From: Circinella minor
Lineage: Eukaryota > Mucoromycota > Mucoromycetes > Mucorales > Lichtheimiaceae
Assembly (NCBI GenBank): GCA_016758965.1
Contig: JAEPRB010000054.1
Coordinates: 1 to 64,000 of the forward strand
Reading direction: 5' to 3'
DNA: 64,000 nt
Part shown: in pieces, positions 50,514-64,000 of the stretch
How the letters are laid out: every line of letters begins with the position of its first letter
Numbering within the stretch: the stretch's first letter is position 1
Made by a program: the position numbers and the translations under genes
Notes under the pieces: model-generated
Databases searched by the model: none
Seen by the model: the letters and a program-made list of their open reading frames with translations, nothing else
What the model was told of the DNA's origin: nothing

Positions 50514-53500
50514 GCATTTTTCTTTTTTTTTTATCTGCATTTTTATTATTATTATTGTTGTTGTCAACAACCTGTATACCTCTTCTCTCTTTCTCTTTCT
50601 TTCTTTCTCTTGCTTTTTTTTCATTTTTTTTCAACCCTTAAAAAAAGAAAGAACTCACTTTATTCTAAACTACTTGCATACTACTATATACTGCCCTAAT
50701 TTGTTATATACAAATATCTATATGTTTGCTGTTGATTGTTGTTTATTGAAATATTGCTGCATATACATATATAAAGAAAAAGAAAAACTCACTAGCATGA
50801 TCAATGAGTTTTTTTTTTCTATAACTTTGTACTTTTTTTTTGTCCAATTATTCCGATCGCCAGTGCATTCTTGGAGCTAATGAGCTAATTTTGCAAAATA
50901 CAGTTGTACAAGTGGCAACCTGACTTGTGCTTGTGCGTAAAATCCTTGTGCGATATTATCGGATCGGGTATCATGCTTTTATTCACAACAACGGATCACG
51001 GGTTTGATTTGCACTGTATCTAAAATTATTTACGCTACTGTTATATATAATTCAAAATGATATTCTCCTTCCTCTCTTTTTGTTTTGTATGTGTATCTGT
51101 GTAATGTGTAAAATGAACCCCCCCTTCCGTATTCGAATCCAATTACAATATTAGTCCAGTGATCATCGTCCAACAGCACCCTCTTTTTTTTTTGAAAAAG
51201 AAAATCGATTCTTTTTAATCAAAAATAACGCTATTATTAGTATAATACAAAATTTATCTAGGGAAAAAAAATAGAAGTTCAGCTTATCATGACAGTGACT
51301 CATGTTGTTTAGATTCTAATATGATAAGTAAAATGATCTAAATAAAAAAGATTAGAAGTAAAATGGACCCTGAGGTTTAGAAAATTATTTTTTATGAGAC
51401 GTTCCTTGTCACCGTGATTATATGTGTAAGAAGTTCTATTATACCTTATTAAGCTCTAATCTTTATTGATCAACAGTGATAAGTAAAAAAAAAGTACTAG
51501 AACACGTTAAAGTAAATATTAATATTTTTTTTTGGTGATTCAGATTATCGGACTCATATTATCCATTCTTACGTGTTTATTAAAGAACGTGTATATCAAC
51601 CTATACTCCAACGATGTTGTACAAGATAAAACCAAAGGCTTGTGTAATTGTTGGATTATTTAGCCCAACAATAATTATGTTTTGTTTTTGTATTACGAAA
51701 GGCGTTATTGTATTCGTTTTTCTCACGAATTAAAAGAACAATAATAACATTTGATTTTTTGTATATCACAACTTGAACGGCACGCGCTTTATTATATATT
51801 AATTTACATTTTGCACATCCTCATAAGTGACATCTGTAGTACTGTAACATGATGACATATTCATTTATAAACCAGTTCCTGTTGATGTATGTACTAATCA
51901 AATATAAACTAAAAAACAGTGTGTAATATACGTGTTTCTACCAACAAAGAACAACTTGGAGTTGCTACATATTCTCACTTTTACCATTGTTTTGGAAAGC
52001 TTCCAGGAAAATGTTGCGACAATATAAAGATTACGTACCACGGACAACATAGGTAGAGGCAACGAAGAATTACATATTGATATATTCTTAAATTCTCTAG
52101 CCTCTCACTTTCATACGTAAAAAAAGAAGGGGGGGGGAATATTTATACTTTCAATTCATAATAAATTGAGAATTGCTACGGACACGCCATGTTTTGGTCT
52201 CACGGACACTCCACAAATAAAAGTTATCAAACAAGTTTTTGAAGCATACAAAATATAGTAACAGCAATTATCAGCATCAATAGCTTCTATTTGACCACTT
52301 AAATGTGACACTAAAATTATACATTTCTTGTTTGTCATGTCTTCATACGCAATACAGCTACCACTTGCGTACATACATCACGATATAGTGAGAAAAGATA
52401 AGAAATCTTGGCTGTTATTCATAAAAAGTTCAACTACATACTAATATAAATTTCATAAATATTTTCAAGTTATATAATGATAATAACTGTACAGATAGAT
52501 GGTATATGATTGACAAAGATCTCATCAAAGAGCTGTGGCCATTGGCGAGGAAGCAATGAACATAATAAAAATAATATAAGAACACTTTCTTTCACTATTC
52601 ACAGAGAAAAATCTATTACAGTAAATACTTATGTGACAGGACAATCCGTGCCAAAAATAATCCTGTAAAATGGTGCAGGATTATAGAACTGCGGTTATAA
52701 GCCCACCACGCTAGCACTACTTGGCCAGAAGAATGCAATACAACACCACTTTCCACCGGTACGTAGCAAGATATTTTCAAGTAGAATAGTTCAGGATATC
52801 ATATTAAGAAAATAAAAAATAAAGAAAGACTTGGTGTATGTTTGTGTTACTAGAATTATATGCTAAAGTGGACGTTTTCGGTCTTTTTATGCCGAAACCA
52901 CTACATACCATAATAATAATAGTACGTAACGATTTTTAATTTCTCAAATAATTGAAATAGTAAGACTAATAATAATAACTTGGCTGTTTATTAAATATAA
53001 TTATTACAGAAAAGAAAAAGAAATGGAAGTGAACTGAATTTATCTTGAACTAAAGTTAACGGAGGAATGTTTGCATTTTTGCCTTTGTGCTTTTGAAGAC
53101 CAGCCTATACGAAATGCAAAAAAAAAACATAAACTTACGTATCTCTTTAGCTGTTGATAAGTCGTTTTTTAGGTATGAGTGGCCGATATATCGTCTATAC
53201 ACTTTTACCATTTAAGTAAAAAAGAAGAGCAAAATAGTGTAGTGGTAGTAGTGGTAGTAGTATTACTATAATTTGAAAAACTGTTTTGAGCACAAAAACT
53301 CGATGTTATTAATAATATAGAAATAAGCATATGTATCATATATAGGTATTTCACCAACACACCTGGTGGCAGCACTTCTATCTGGAATCATGTCTTCTTT
53401 CAATTCTTCCGGTAGAATTATATAAGAGTAAAAAGTATCTACTTGTATTAACATTGTATTGTTAGTTATCACGAATGAAGAAAGTGGGTTGTTTTCTTTA

Positions 53501-54377
53501 CGTACAACTGAATTCTATCCAAATATATATGTAGATACGTAGAATGATGGTAGATTATGTTGAGTGCATGGATATGTTTTTTATAAGTGCATCAATTTCA
53601 GTATCATATATTTTTGTTATTTGATGTGTGCATATAGTCTTCCTGTACTTGTTGGGTTTGGGACTGCATATGTGTTCTTTAGTGGTACATGGTCAGTAGT
53701 TATTAAGTAAACTAATTCATCTATTTTTATAAATTAGCATCAAGAAGAGACACGTTTTAAACTATTTTATTATTAGATAGACTATATAGTTACTGAGTCT
53801 GTTGTTGATCAAATGAATAAGTGCCCTTCTGCAATGAAGTCTATTTTGATTTTTATGTCTTTGGAAATCGTTATCCCTATTTTAGCTATTAGCTTCTTAT
53901 AAACAACATATATTGGTACTTGTGTCAGTATGACCAATTTTTACCGCATAAAATCGTAGGGAGATGTTTTAATAGAGCTTGTGATTTGGTCTGCTTAATT
54001 GTATAAAGTTATGGATGAATGAAAAATGGACTGCAAAAGTATAATGATAGATGTATAAAAAGAAAAGAAAATATTAAAGTAGGCTAAAAAGATTTACATG
54101 CATTATATTTGTAATACATATATAACTTTCTATGTCAACATTAATTACTAAAATAATGTATCAATTACTTAATATTAATATATATACATACAAAGATGTA
54201 TTCAACAATAAAATATTATCTTCTGGAAGAGTTTCTTAGTTACCAGTGTTTCACACATGAACTTTGGAAATCCAATCCTGCGAACAACTGTGTTTTATTA
54301 ACTCAGCAAGACTTTTTAAATTTTTTTCTTCTTTTTGTTCGTTTTCTGTTTCCTGACTTTATTCTTAGCATTAAAAA
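50514..54377. other. Gene desert of about 3.9 kb
   Basis: The longest stretch without a gene. AT-rich throughout. It contains a tRNA-like block with a hairpin near 52657-52727, a C run near 51120, a G run near 52129, a GTAGTG-type simple repeat near 53238-53262 and several TACGTA words. Short open frames at 52156-52374 and 53266-53472 on the minus strand have no recognisable product. No transposon coding sequence was found. Confidence 0.55.
52657..52727 (-). other. tRNA-like remnant with adjacent hairpin
   Basis: On the minus strand, TGGCCAAGTAG at 52727-52717 fits the Pol III A box. CTTATAA follows at tRNA-like spacing (anticodon-like UAU). GCAG...CTGC brackets TTCTATAATC where a T arm would be, with a loop about three bases too long. 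No acceptor stem forms. Next to it, ATAATCCTG (52657-52665) and CAGGATTAT (52676-52684) form a nine-base inverted repeat. It could be a decayed tRNA, a SINE fragment or chance. Confidence 0.2.
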
Positions 54378-56777
<2,400 letters not shown>

Positions 56778-57151
56778 AAAAATTGAAAAATAAATGTGAA
56801 TGAGTTGTTGTATATATTATATATATATTGTGTGAATGTAAATTGTGTTTTCGGTAGTTGAAATACATCTTATATATATCTATATATGCATGTATGTATG
56901 TGCTGTGTGGTTATGTGTATATGTGTGTTTGTTTGCTATCGGGTGTTGTTCTAGGTTTGTTTTGTATAATGGTCTGTGCGTGTCGTACAAAAAATTGTAA
57001 AGTGGAAAAGATGTGTACGATAAAAAACAATAATGATCATAGTAATGATCGTAATATAATTTCTATTCACTTTCTTCGCCCTTTTTCTTTCTTCCAAACC
57101 ATGCATCCCGTATCCTTGGGATTCTGTCTATCAGCTATATATTGTTATGTT
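56778..57151. other. Convergent intergenic region
   Basis: About 370 bases between METAP2 and the capping enzyme, which converge. It contains TA- and TG-rich simple sequence near 56815-56940. No gene. Confidence 0.55.
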
Positions 57152-58881
57152 TTAGTTATTTTGTATATGTCGACTAATGTCTTTTAAGTTCATATATAAC
57201 AACGAATTCGTTTTATTTACCTCTTCTTGTGACACAGCGTCTCGAATACTCTCAAGTACTTTAGTTACTGTACTTTTGTGGTTACCATCTGGTTTATCAT
57301 CACGGTAACGCATAAATCGCCATGGCGATGGTAAATCAAGTTTTTTTTGAAGCTCTGGATCGTAGTTGCATTCAATAATCCGCCCATCCATACTGGATGG
57401 ATTATTACCAAATGTTTGTTTCCATTCCATCTCCGTTATACCAAGTTCATTGAAGTATTCATATCGGTTGTCCCCTTGCCATACAAGTAAATTGACACGT
57501 GGCTTTGCTGTGAAATCTGGTACACCTGGAATTGAACTACCAGGAAACATTAATTTTACTTTGAAATCAATCGAATTTTCGTTGAGCGGTTTCCATTTAA
57601 TCCTATTATAATACAATGCATATGTGTATGTGTACGAATGATTAATATAAACAATTTGGTAATGATAGTGATGCACTGGGTGGTCTATTGATGTTTTGCT
57701 TACATTTTTTCTGAGGTTCCTAATGCATAAGGTGCATCAACGGATGTGAATATTAAGCCGTCGTTACCATGTTTCAATGCGGGAATGATTTGTTTGAATA
57801 TAATGTCAAGATGATATGTAAATTGTTGTTCCTTAAAATCTACGCTAAATGGTTGATGTTTTATCATATGTGGATTCTTTTTTAACATCGCATTATGAGG
57901 CCGTATTACATCATTACGAAGATACTAAATATATAAATACAAATATAGTAAGTCTAATAGTTGATCTCTCGATCTCTTCACTATAGCAGTAATAATAATA
58001 AATGTATACGCACACCTAATCGTTTCATTAAGTCTCTTGGTGTTAATAACTTTCTAGCAATAACGAGACAGTCAAACAATAAGAATCGTAATTGAGTCTA
58101 TTTTTTAAAATATTGTGTAAGCTTATTAAATGGCTGGTTGCACCCCTTTGGAGTCTTTTCTTTTGATATAAGTTTAAACTAACCGTTCCATCAGCTTCAG
58201 TATCTAATACAAATTCACCATCAATGATAGTGTCTGTATGACACTTCCGAAATGAAGGGTCTTGTGGGATCGGAAATCGTATATTATCAAGAACATGGAA
58301 GTTACTTTTACGATCAAACTATATCAAGCCATGTCCCCCACTTTTGTTAAAATCATCAAACAAAAATAAAATCGTATAGAAACAGAGAAACTGTTTTTTT
58401 CAGTACCAAATAAACTTTGTGTTCTTTTTGTTCGTCTACTAATAGTAATGCTAAACATCGTACACCATCTGATTTTTCAGCTACATAGTAACTGCGATCG
58501 CAAAAAAGGGAAAAAGAAGTATATTTTAGATTCTCTATATATACGCGTAAAAAATATAAAAGAGTCAAGAAATCCCTTAATCAAATACATACTCTTCTTT
58601 TTCAAGTTCATTCAATTGTGCAAAACCAAAACTTACAGGTTGTGCACCTGGAAATCTAATATTGCAGTTTTTTATTTTTTATTTTTATTAATTTAGATCA
58701 GTTTTTTTTTATTTTTATTTTTTTGTGCAGAGAAGGTTTCATATATAATTTAAAATAGAATGAAGAAAAAAAAAGTTAACCTGTAACTACGCATTTGTAA
58801 TAGCTGTGCAACTTTGTCTCTTAAAAACCGATCATCTTTCACCGGGATTCCTGGAATGTTAGGTACAGCACTGTAACTCAT
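57152..58881 (-). CDS. CEG1: mRNA guanylyltransferase (capping enzyme)
   Basis: Seven exons in minus order: 58881-58781, 58655-58593, 58491-58407, 58318-58184, 58097-58014, 57924-57704 and 57602-57152, giving 379 residues. The covalent-catalysis motif is EKSDGVR with the GMP-accepting Lys61. Later nucleotidyltransferase motifs are TIIDGEFV (III), NDGLIFTSVDAPY (IV) and IKWKPLNENSIDFKV (V), followed by an OB fold. As in yeast Ceg1, there is no N-terminal triphosphatase domain, so a separate triphosphatase is expected. The last 22 residues follow a possible donor (GAGGTAAAT) and could be replaced by a further exon outside the visible model; the stop at 57152 is simply the first in frame. Confidence 0.92.
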
Positions 58882-59499
58882 TTATGTGAGAAGATATAAT
58901 AAAATATGATATGTATGAGAGAAAGGGAGAGAGAGAACTAAAAAGTTTCTGAAAAGGGAAAGAAGAGTAGAAAATCGGTTTTCAACAGCAGATAATTATT
59001 TCCTGTGAACTAGCAATAAATAAGTGCTCCTACTACTACTACTACTACTATCGTTACATAATAATTACAAACAGCATTGCTAAAAAAGTACTATTTAATA
59101 ATATCTTATACGTATTTACTTTTAGTAGATACTATCTGTGAAATGTTTGTCGCTAATATTATATTGTAAAGTGTATCAACATTTTGCTATCAAAAATTAT
59201 AATAATACAAAATAGAATAATGTTATTCAAAGAATCAATAAATATAATTGAGTAATTTTTAATAGAGTAGCTAGATAGAAAGAACAAACCAGGAAATAAA
59301 GATAGAGGAATAATAACATTTAACCATAGTAACTTAGATCATGGTATACTGACATGCTGATAATCGCAGCATGCTTGACCAAATTTTTGCTCCTTCTACA
59401 ACACTTTGCTGCGGACTTTTTTTTTTATAAAAAGAAACACAAGTTCGCGTTTTTTTTTTCTTACTCTGTCACCCTTTTTTTTAACACTTTCTTTCATTA
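58882..59499. promoter_or_regulatory. Shared upstream region of CEG1 and NUP98
   Basis: About 620 bases between divergent starts. A TTCGCGT word (59444-59450, an MBF-like core) lies 50 bases before the NUP98 ATG, next to T runs. A CTA trinucleotide run lies near 59031-59050. No gene. Confidence 0.45.
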
Positions 59500-62400
59500 A
59501 TGTTTGGCAAAAGTGCGTTTGGTGGTAGTGGAGGCTTTGGTCAACAACCACAACAATCTTCTGTCTTTGGACAACAGCAACAACAACCTCAACAACAACA
59601 GCAACAGCAATCTTCTCCATTTGGTGGAGGAGGTAGGTTTTTTTTATAAAATTTATTTTTTTTGAAAATCAAAAATAACAATTGAATTGTAATGATAATA
59701 GTAATGATAATAATAATAATAATAATAATAATGGTAATAAATAGGATTTGGAGCAGGAGCAACAGGAGGAGCGTTTGGATCAGCCGCTAACACATCGACC
59801 GGAGCTTTTGGCCAGGCTGCACAGCCAAGCGCATTTGGCTCGGGAGGAACAACTGGTAAGATTATACTTCTTCCTTTTAATTTTGGTCGTCGTCAAGGCC
59901 TTTTTAATTTATTCTTTCTCTTTTAATTAATTTGATTAAATCCTTACATTATTTCTCATAAATAATTTATCTTAGGTTTTGGAGGAAACACCGGATCGGC
60001 TTTTGGACAAGCAAGACCATCAGCATTTGGTGGATCGTCTGCATTTGGTTCAGGTACGATTTATTAAATACATAGAAAGCTAGATTCAGACGACGGAAAT
60101 AATAATGTTCATGACATGATTTTTTTATCTCTTATTTTTCTATGTGGACATGCATAATAAAGTAATAATAACAATTGATTCTCTTTGCTTTTATTAGGTA
60201 CTCAACAACAACCATCGACAGGTTTCGGTGCAGGTGGATTTGGTGCCAGTAAGTAGATCACAATTTGTTTTATGTTTTTTTATGCTATAGAGAAAGCTTA
60301 AGGGAAGGAGAGCTATAAAAGGGAATGAAAACATTACACCGTTATTAACAAAAAAAAAAAAAAACTAATAACAATGCTGATAATATTAGGTTCAACACCT
60401 GCTACATCAGGATTTGGTGCTGGAGCAAATACTCAAGCAGCTGGTGGAGGTGGGCTCTTTGGTCAAAGCCGTACTAGTGCCTTTGGACAACCTGCTACAT
60501 CAACAACTGGTGGTGTCTTTGGAGGAGCTGCTACTAGTTCAGCACCTGGTGCATTTGGTCAACAAACACAACAATCAGCATTTGGTGCTGGAGGTATGGG
60601 AGGCTCTGCCTTTGGAGCGCAACAAGGTGCTCCTGGTGGCAATCAAGGCACAGCAGTAGCTGATTTTACAGCCACCACAGATCGTGATATTGCTACGGGA
60701 ACAAACAACTTCTTCCAAACCATTACTGCTATGCCACAATATAGATCTTATTCTTTGGAAGAATTACGATTACAAGACTACGCACAAAACCGTAAAAACT
60801 CGGGTGCAGCAGGTGCTCCGGCTGCTGGTGGATTTGGAAGTACAGCAACGGGAGGGTTTGGTACAGGTGCTACTGGTGGTTTTGGTCAACAACAACAACC
60901 AGGATCAACACCTTTTGGTCAATCTGCAGGTACAAGCGCATTTGGTCAACAACAACAACCAGCAGCTGGTGGTTTTGGTGCTGGTGCCACTGGTGGTGGA
61001 TTATTCGGTCAACCACAACAGCAACAACAAGGCACTCCAGCTTTTGGAAGTAGTACAACAGGTGGTTTCGGAACAGGTGCTACCAGTGGTGGCTTTGGCG
61101 CAACAAGTGGTACCACTGGTGGTTTTGGTAGTGCTGGAGGTTTCGGTGCTACCGCAGGTAATGCTGCAAAACCTTTGTTTGGTAAATAGAAAGACAGAAT
61201 TTATCTAGAAGAAGAATAGGAACATAAAAGAAAAAAGACAATGAAATATATTTTACTAATAAACCATTGTTAATTATTACTAGGTGGAAGTCAACCAGCT
61301 ACAGGTGGATTTGGCGCTGCGTCAACTACACCAGCATTTGGAGCAGGTGCAACAACAGGAGGTTTCGGACAACCTAATCAACAACAACAAACCGGTGGAT
61401 TTGGTGGTGGATTTGGCGCCAAACCATCAGGAACAGCAACGACTGGAGGATTTGGTCAAACTACCGGTGGATTTGGTACAGGTGCAGGAGGTTTTGGATC
61501 GACAGCAACAAACAAACCAGCTTCATCCTTTTCATTTAATACTCCTGGCACTCAAACAAGCGCTGGTGCTACTACTGGAGGCTTCGGTGCTGGCGGCTTT
61601 GGCGCACAGCAACCTGCCACAGGTGGTTTCGGCGGAGCAGGTACTCAGCAAACAAGTCTTTTTGGCGGCAATAAACCAGCTACCTCTGCTCCTCTGTTTG
61701 GTGGAGCACAATCTGCTACTGGTGGATTTGGTGTAGGTACTGGTGGTACTGCAGGTGCTACAGGTGGTTTCGGATCAAGTAGTCTTTTTAACCAAAAGCC
61801 AGCCACAGGAGGTTTAACAGGTGGTACTGGCTTATTTAACAATCAATCAACAACAGGTGGATTTGGTGGTGGATTTGGTACACAACCTCAAGGTACAAGC
61901 AGTTTCACCTTGCCAGCTACAGGTGGTTTGACATCTTTTGGTGCTAATGGTCTTCAACCTGGTCAACAACAACCCATGATTGCAACAGTCGATAACAAAC
62001 CTTACGGTTCCAACCCACTTTTCGATACGACTAAAATTGGTGCTACGGCCGCTTCTAGTACTACAAATGGTACTAATAAACAAGGACCTAGTGCTGTCGC
62101 TTTGGACTCCTCCAACAAAAAACCAACATCAGCTCACCGACCCATGGCACCACGTGTTGTTTCTAAGATCAAGTTGCGCGGTTTCTCTCTTGGACCTGCT
62201 GGTCGAACCTCGCCAAGCAAAAAGATGAGTTCATTGGAAGGACTCAGTGATGATGCTGTTCTTGGTCCCAACGCTTTTTCTACACGTTCAGCCAACAAGA
62301 AATTGGTATTCGAAAAGGATGTGGATACTGCCGATATTGCCAGTTTGTTGACTAAGAAAGATGAAAAACCACCTTTGATTTTCGATCCTAAATTAGAAAT

Positions 62401-63040
62401 GATTGCACGAAAGAAGGAATTAGAACGAGAAAAACAACAAGCATCTGCTTCGCCTTCTTCATCGACATCTCTAGTGGGAGCTGGTGTTTCTACATCATCA
62501 TCAACATCTAATATCCCAGCACCGGGAGCTCCTGTACGTGGGGAAAGTAGTTCATCCTCTGTAGGTGCACGATTTGTCTCTAACAGTGCCTATTCAGCTA
62601 CCACTACAAGTCAAGGTTACTACTCATCCCCAACGCTTGAAACATTACAATCCATGACAAATGAAGAACTTAAACGTGTGGATAATTTTATGGTGGGACG
62701 TCGTGGTTATGGTGAAGTACGATTTGATGAGCCTGTTGATTTATCTGGATTGGATTTATATGATATCATGGGTACCATTGTGATTCTCGAAGAAAAGAGT
62801 GTTGTAATTTATCCTGATGAAAGTACCAAGGCACCTAGAGGATCAGCATTGAACGTCCCAGCAACTGTGAAATTAGAGAATTGTTATGCCTTGGACAAGG
62901 AATCAAGACGACCTATTAAGGATCCTGAAAATCCTCGTTTCAGGAGTTTCTATGATAGACTGCGTAACCGACAAGGTGTGGAATTTGTTGATTATGACAT
63001 TGAAACGGGTACATGGTCATTCAAAGTGGAATTCTTTTAA
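59500..63040 (+). CDS. NUP98: Nup98/Nup116-type FG nucleoporin
   Basis: Six exons (59500-59632, 59745-59855, 59976-60053, 60198-60248, 60390-61181, 61284-63040) give 973 residues. The first 650 residues are GLFG/FG repeats, mostly GGFG and AFGQ with Gln runs. A GLEBS motif that binds Gle2/Rae1 lies near 228-265 (ITAMPQYRSYSLEELRLQDY). The C-terminal nucleoporin domain (about 834-973) starts YYSSPTLETLQSM and includes GRRGYGEVRF and CYALDKESRRPI. In Nup98 and Nup145 this domain cuts itself at HF-S; here the protein simply ends WSFKVEFF, so no Nup96 part is attached. It sits in the nuclear pore and serves mRNA export. FG repeats are coded with varied codons; no frameshift is seen. Confidence 0.93.
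59703..59731. repeat. TAA trinucleotide microsatellite
   Basis: A run of TAA units, with one TGA-type interruption at the start, inside intron 1 of NUP98. Outside the coding sequence and probably length-variable. Confidence 0.85.
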
Positions 63041-63693
63041 TGATTTTATTTTCTTTTCAGCTATTATACAAACAAAATAATAACAGGCCTTTTCATTATG
63101 AACAACCCCCTACCCGTTTCCAATAAAAGGCGGGCACAAGATCTAACCAAACCAGAAATATCTTAATACAAAATTTAAATAAAAAGTATTTGAAAAATTA
63201 AAAAATTGATAAAAGAATAAGGAGAGAAAGAGAAACGAACATTGATTTGAATGTAATAATATATAAAATAGTTGCGTGTAAAAATAACATTATATTATGT
63301 GTTCATCCACAGCTGTTTATATCTATCCAAGTATCGAGCAGGAAAGATGTAAAAAATTCTTATAGTTTTAAAAAAGGATGTCATAAGTTATATAATATAA
63401 AGCCAATTAAAAAAATCGATAAAAAAGGATGTACAACTTCTCAATACTATAAACATGTATATTTCATTATTCTTGGACTGATAAATCATTTTCGACATAA
63501 TTGATCATACTTTCTCTACCTCTACTATTAACGGAATGTATAAATTGGCATTATTAAAACATGCATGTACAGGAAATTTGTTGTCATGCAACGCCACCCC
63601 TATCTTGTGAAACACCATCCATTTTTCGACTTCAGTTTAAAAATATAAAAAAAAAAAAAAATTGTGTTATTAAATCTTTGAACCAACTATATT
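63041..63693. other. Intergenic region downstream of NUP98
   Basis: About 650 bases between two genes on the plus strand. AT-rich with an A run near 63646-63661. An open frame at 63247-63504 reads low-complexity Lys/Ile-rich text and is not called. No gene. Confidence 0.55.
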
Positions 63694-64000
63694 ATGTCTG
63701 GTGGTGACGATAGATCAAAGGCTTTGGAATCCTCGAAAGATTCTTTTCTCGCGTTAATTTCACAATTGGACGATTCTCAATTTCATGAGTTTGATTCTTT
63801 TGCTAAATCAGCTTTAGGTAAAAGGAACTTTTTGATCCATAAAGGAAAGAAAAGAAAATTTTCTTTTTGACTAACCCGCTTACAATAGAGGAATATCATA
63901 AGCAATTACATGATAAAAGTCATGACGACGATCAAGAAGATATTGAATACGAACATGATAAGAATGGCCATTTTCAACCAGTAAACGATTATAAAATGCA
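63694..64000 (+). CDS. 5' end of an unidentified gene (cut by the window edge)
   Basis: Exon 1 63694-63817 and exon 2 from 63889 to the window edge join in frame (phase 1) for 78 or so residues. The sequence begins MSGGDDRSKALESSKD, then FLALISQLDDSQFHEFDSF, and becomes very acidic with His residues (DKSHDDDQEDIEYEHD). No domain is recognisable from this fragment. The A run just upstream and the short T-rich intron resemble the other genes of the window. Confidence 0.65.

Noticed and set aside
51132..51142. B-box-like word ATTCGAATCC
   Set aside because: No A box or tRNA arms are present at the right distance upstream.
52156..52374. Minus-strand frame of 72 codons in the gene desert
   Set aside because: Mixed content with no recognised domain, no matching splice partners and no GC rise; it may be chance.
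53266..53472. Minus-strand frame of 68 codons in the gene desert
   Set aside because: No domain, no neighbours in frame and low-complexity ends.
57107..57117. GTATCCTTGG resembling a U12-type donor
   Set aside because: It lies in the spacer downstream of METAP2 and the capping enzyme, with no exon before it and no branch-site match.

Overview
The window looks like nuclear DNA of an early-diverging filamentous fungus, most likely Mucoromycota. The evidence is very AT-rich DNA with long A and T homopolymers, nearly every gene split by many short GT-AG introns (about 50-150 bases), the standard genetic code, and gene content that is fungal (Rsp5-adaptor SPRY protein, TFIIIC, Bcs1, ACS-type permease) yet also carries lineages lost from yeasts: a U11/U12-35K minor-spliceosome protein, a voltage-gated proton channel and an HP1 protein with chromo and chromoshadow domains. 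The assignment to Mucoromycota is inference. Gene models were spliced by hand. Exon phases were checked and total lengths are multiples of three except where stated.

Layout. 1-876: a truncated copy of part of a gene found again at 8.4 kb, then a roughly 200-base A tract and low-complexity DNA. 877-6722: a CHY zinc-finger protein (-) and an SR-like RRM protein (+), divergently transcribed. 7073-9595: an RGS-domain/FAD oxidoreductase fusion (-), facing away from a mitochondrial AIF-like oxidoreductase (12124-14981, +) across a 2.5 kb gene desert. 15188-18397: two tandem SDR reductase paralogues (-), one with an apparent frame break. 19387-29194: HP1 (-) and the large TFIIIC subunit (+) from a shared promoter. 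29294-35162: an ACS-family permease, an Hv1 proton channel and a PRMT3-like methyltransferase, all (-). 35386-37927: DNA polymerase alpha subunit B (+), sharing a 223-base promoter with PRMT3 that carries MBF/E2F-like sites. 38181-38359: a possible 40-residue gene. 39588-45474: U11/U12-35K, Bcs1 and an Ssh4/Ear1-like SPRY protein (+). 45989-46477: a Q-rich protein (-). 48781-50513: a C2H2 factor (+). 50514-54377: a second gene desert. 54378-63040: methionine aminopeptidase 2 (+), mRNA guanylyltransferase (-) and a Nup98-type nucleoporin (+). 63694-64000: the start of an unidentified gene.

Most genes are housekeeping functions in nucleic-acid and chromatin metabolism (replication, Pol III transcription, capping, minor splicing, heterochromatin, nuclear pore) and mitochondrial biogenesis. 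They do not form one pathway. The most unusual item is the RGS-FAD oxidoreductase fusion. No mobile element with recognisable coding capacity, CRISPR array, rRNA or intact tRNA was seen.
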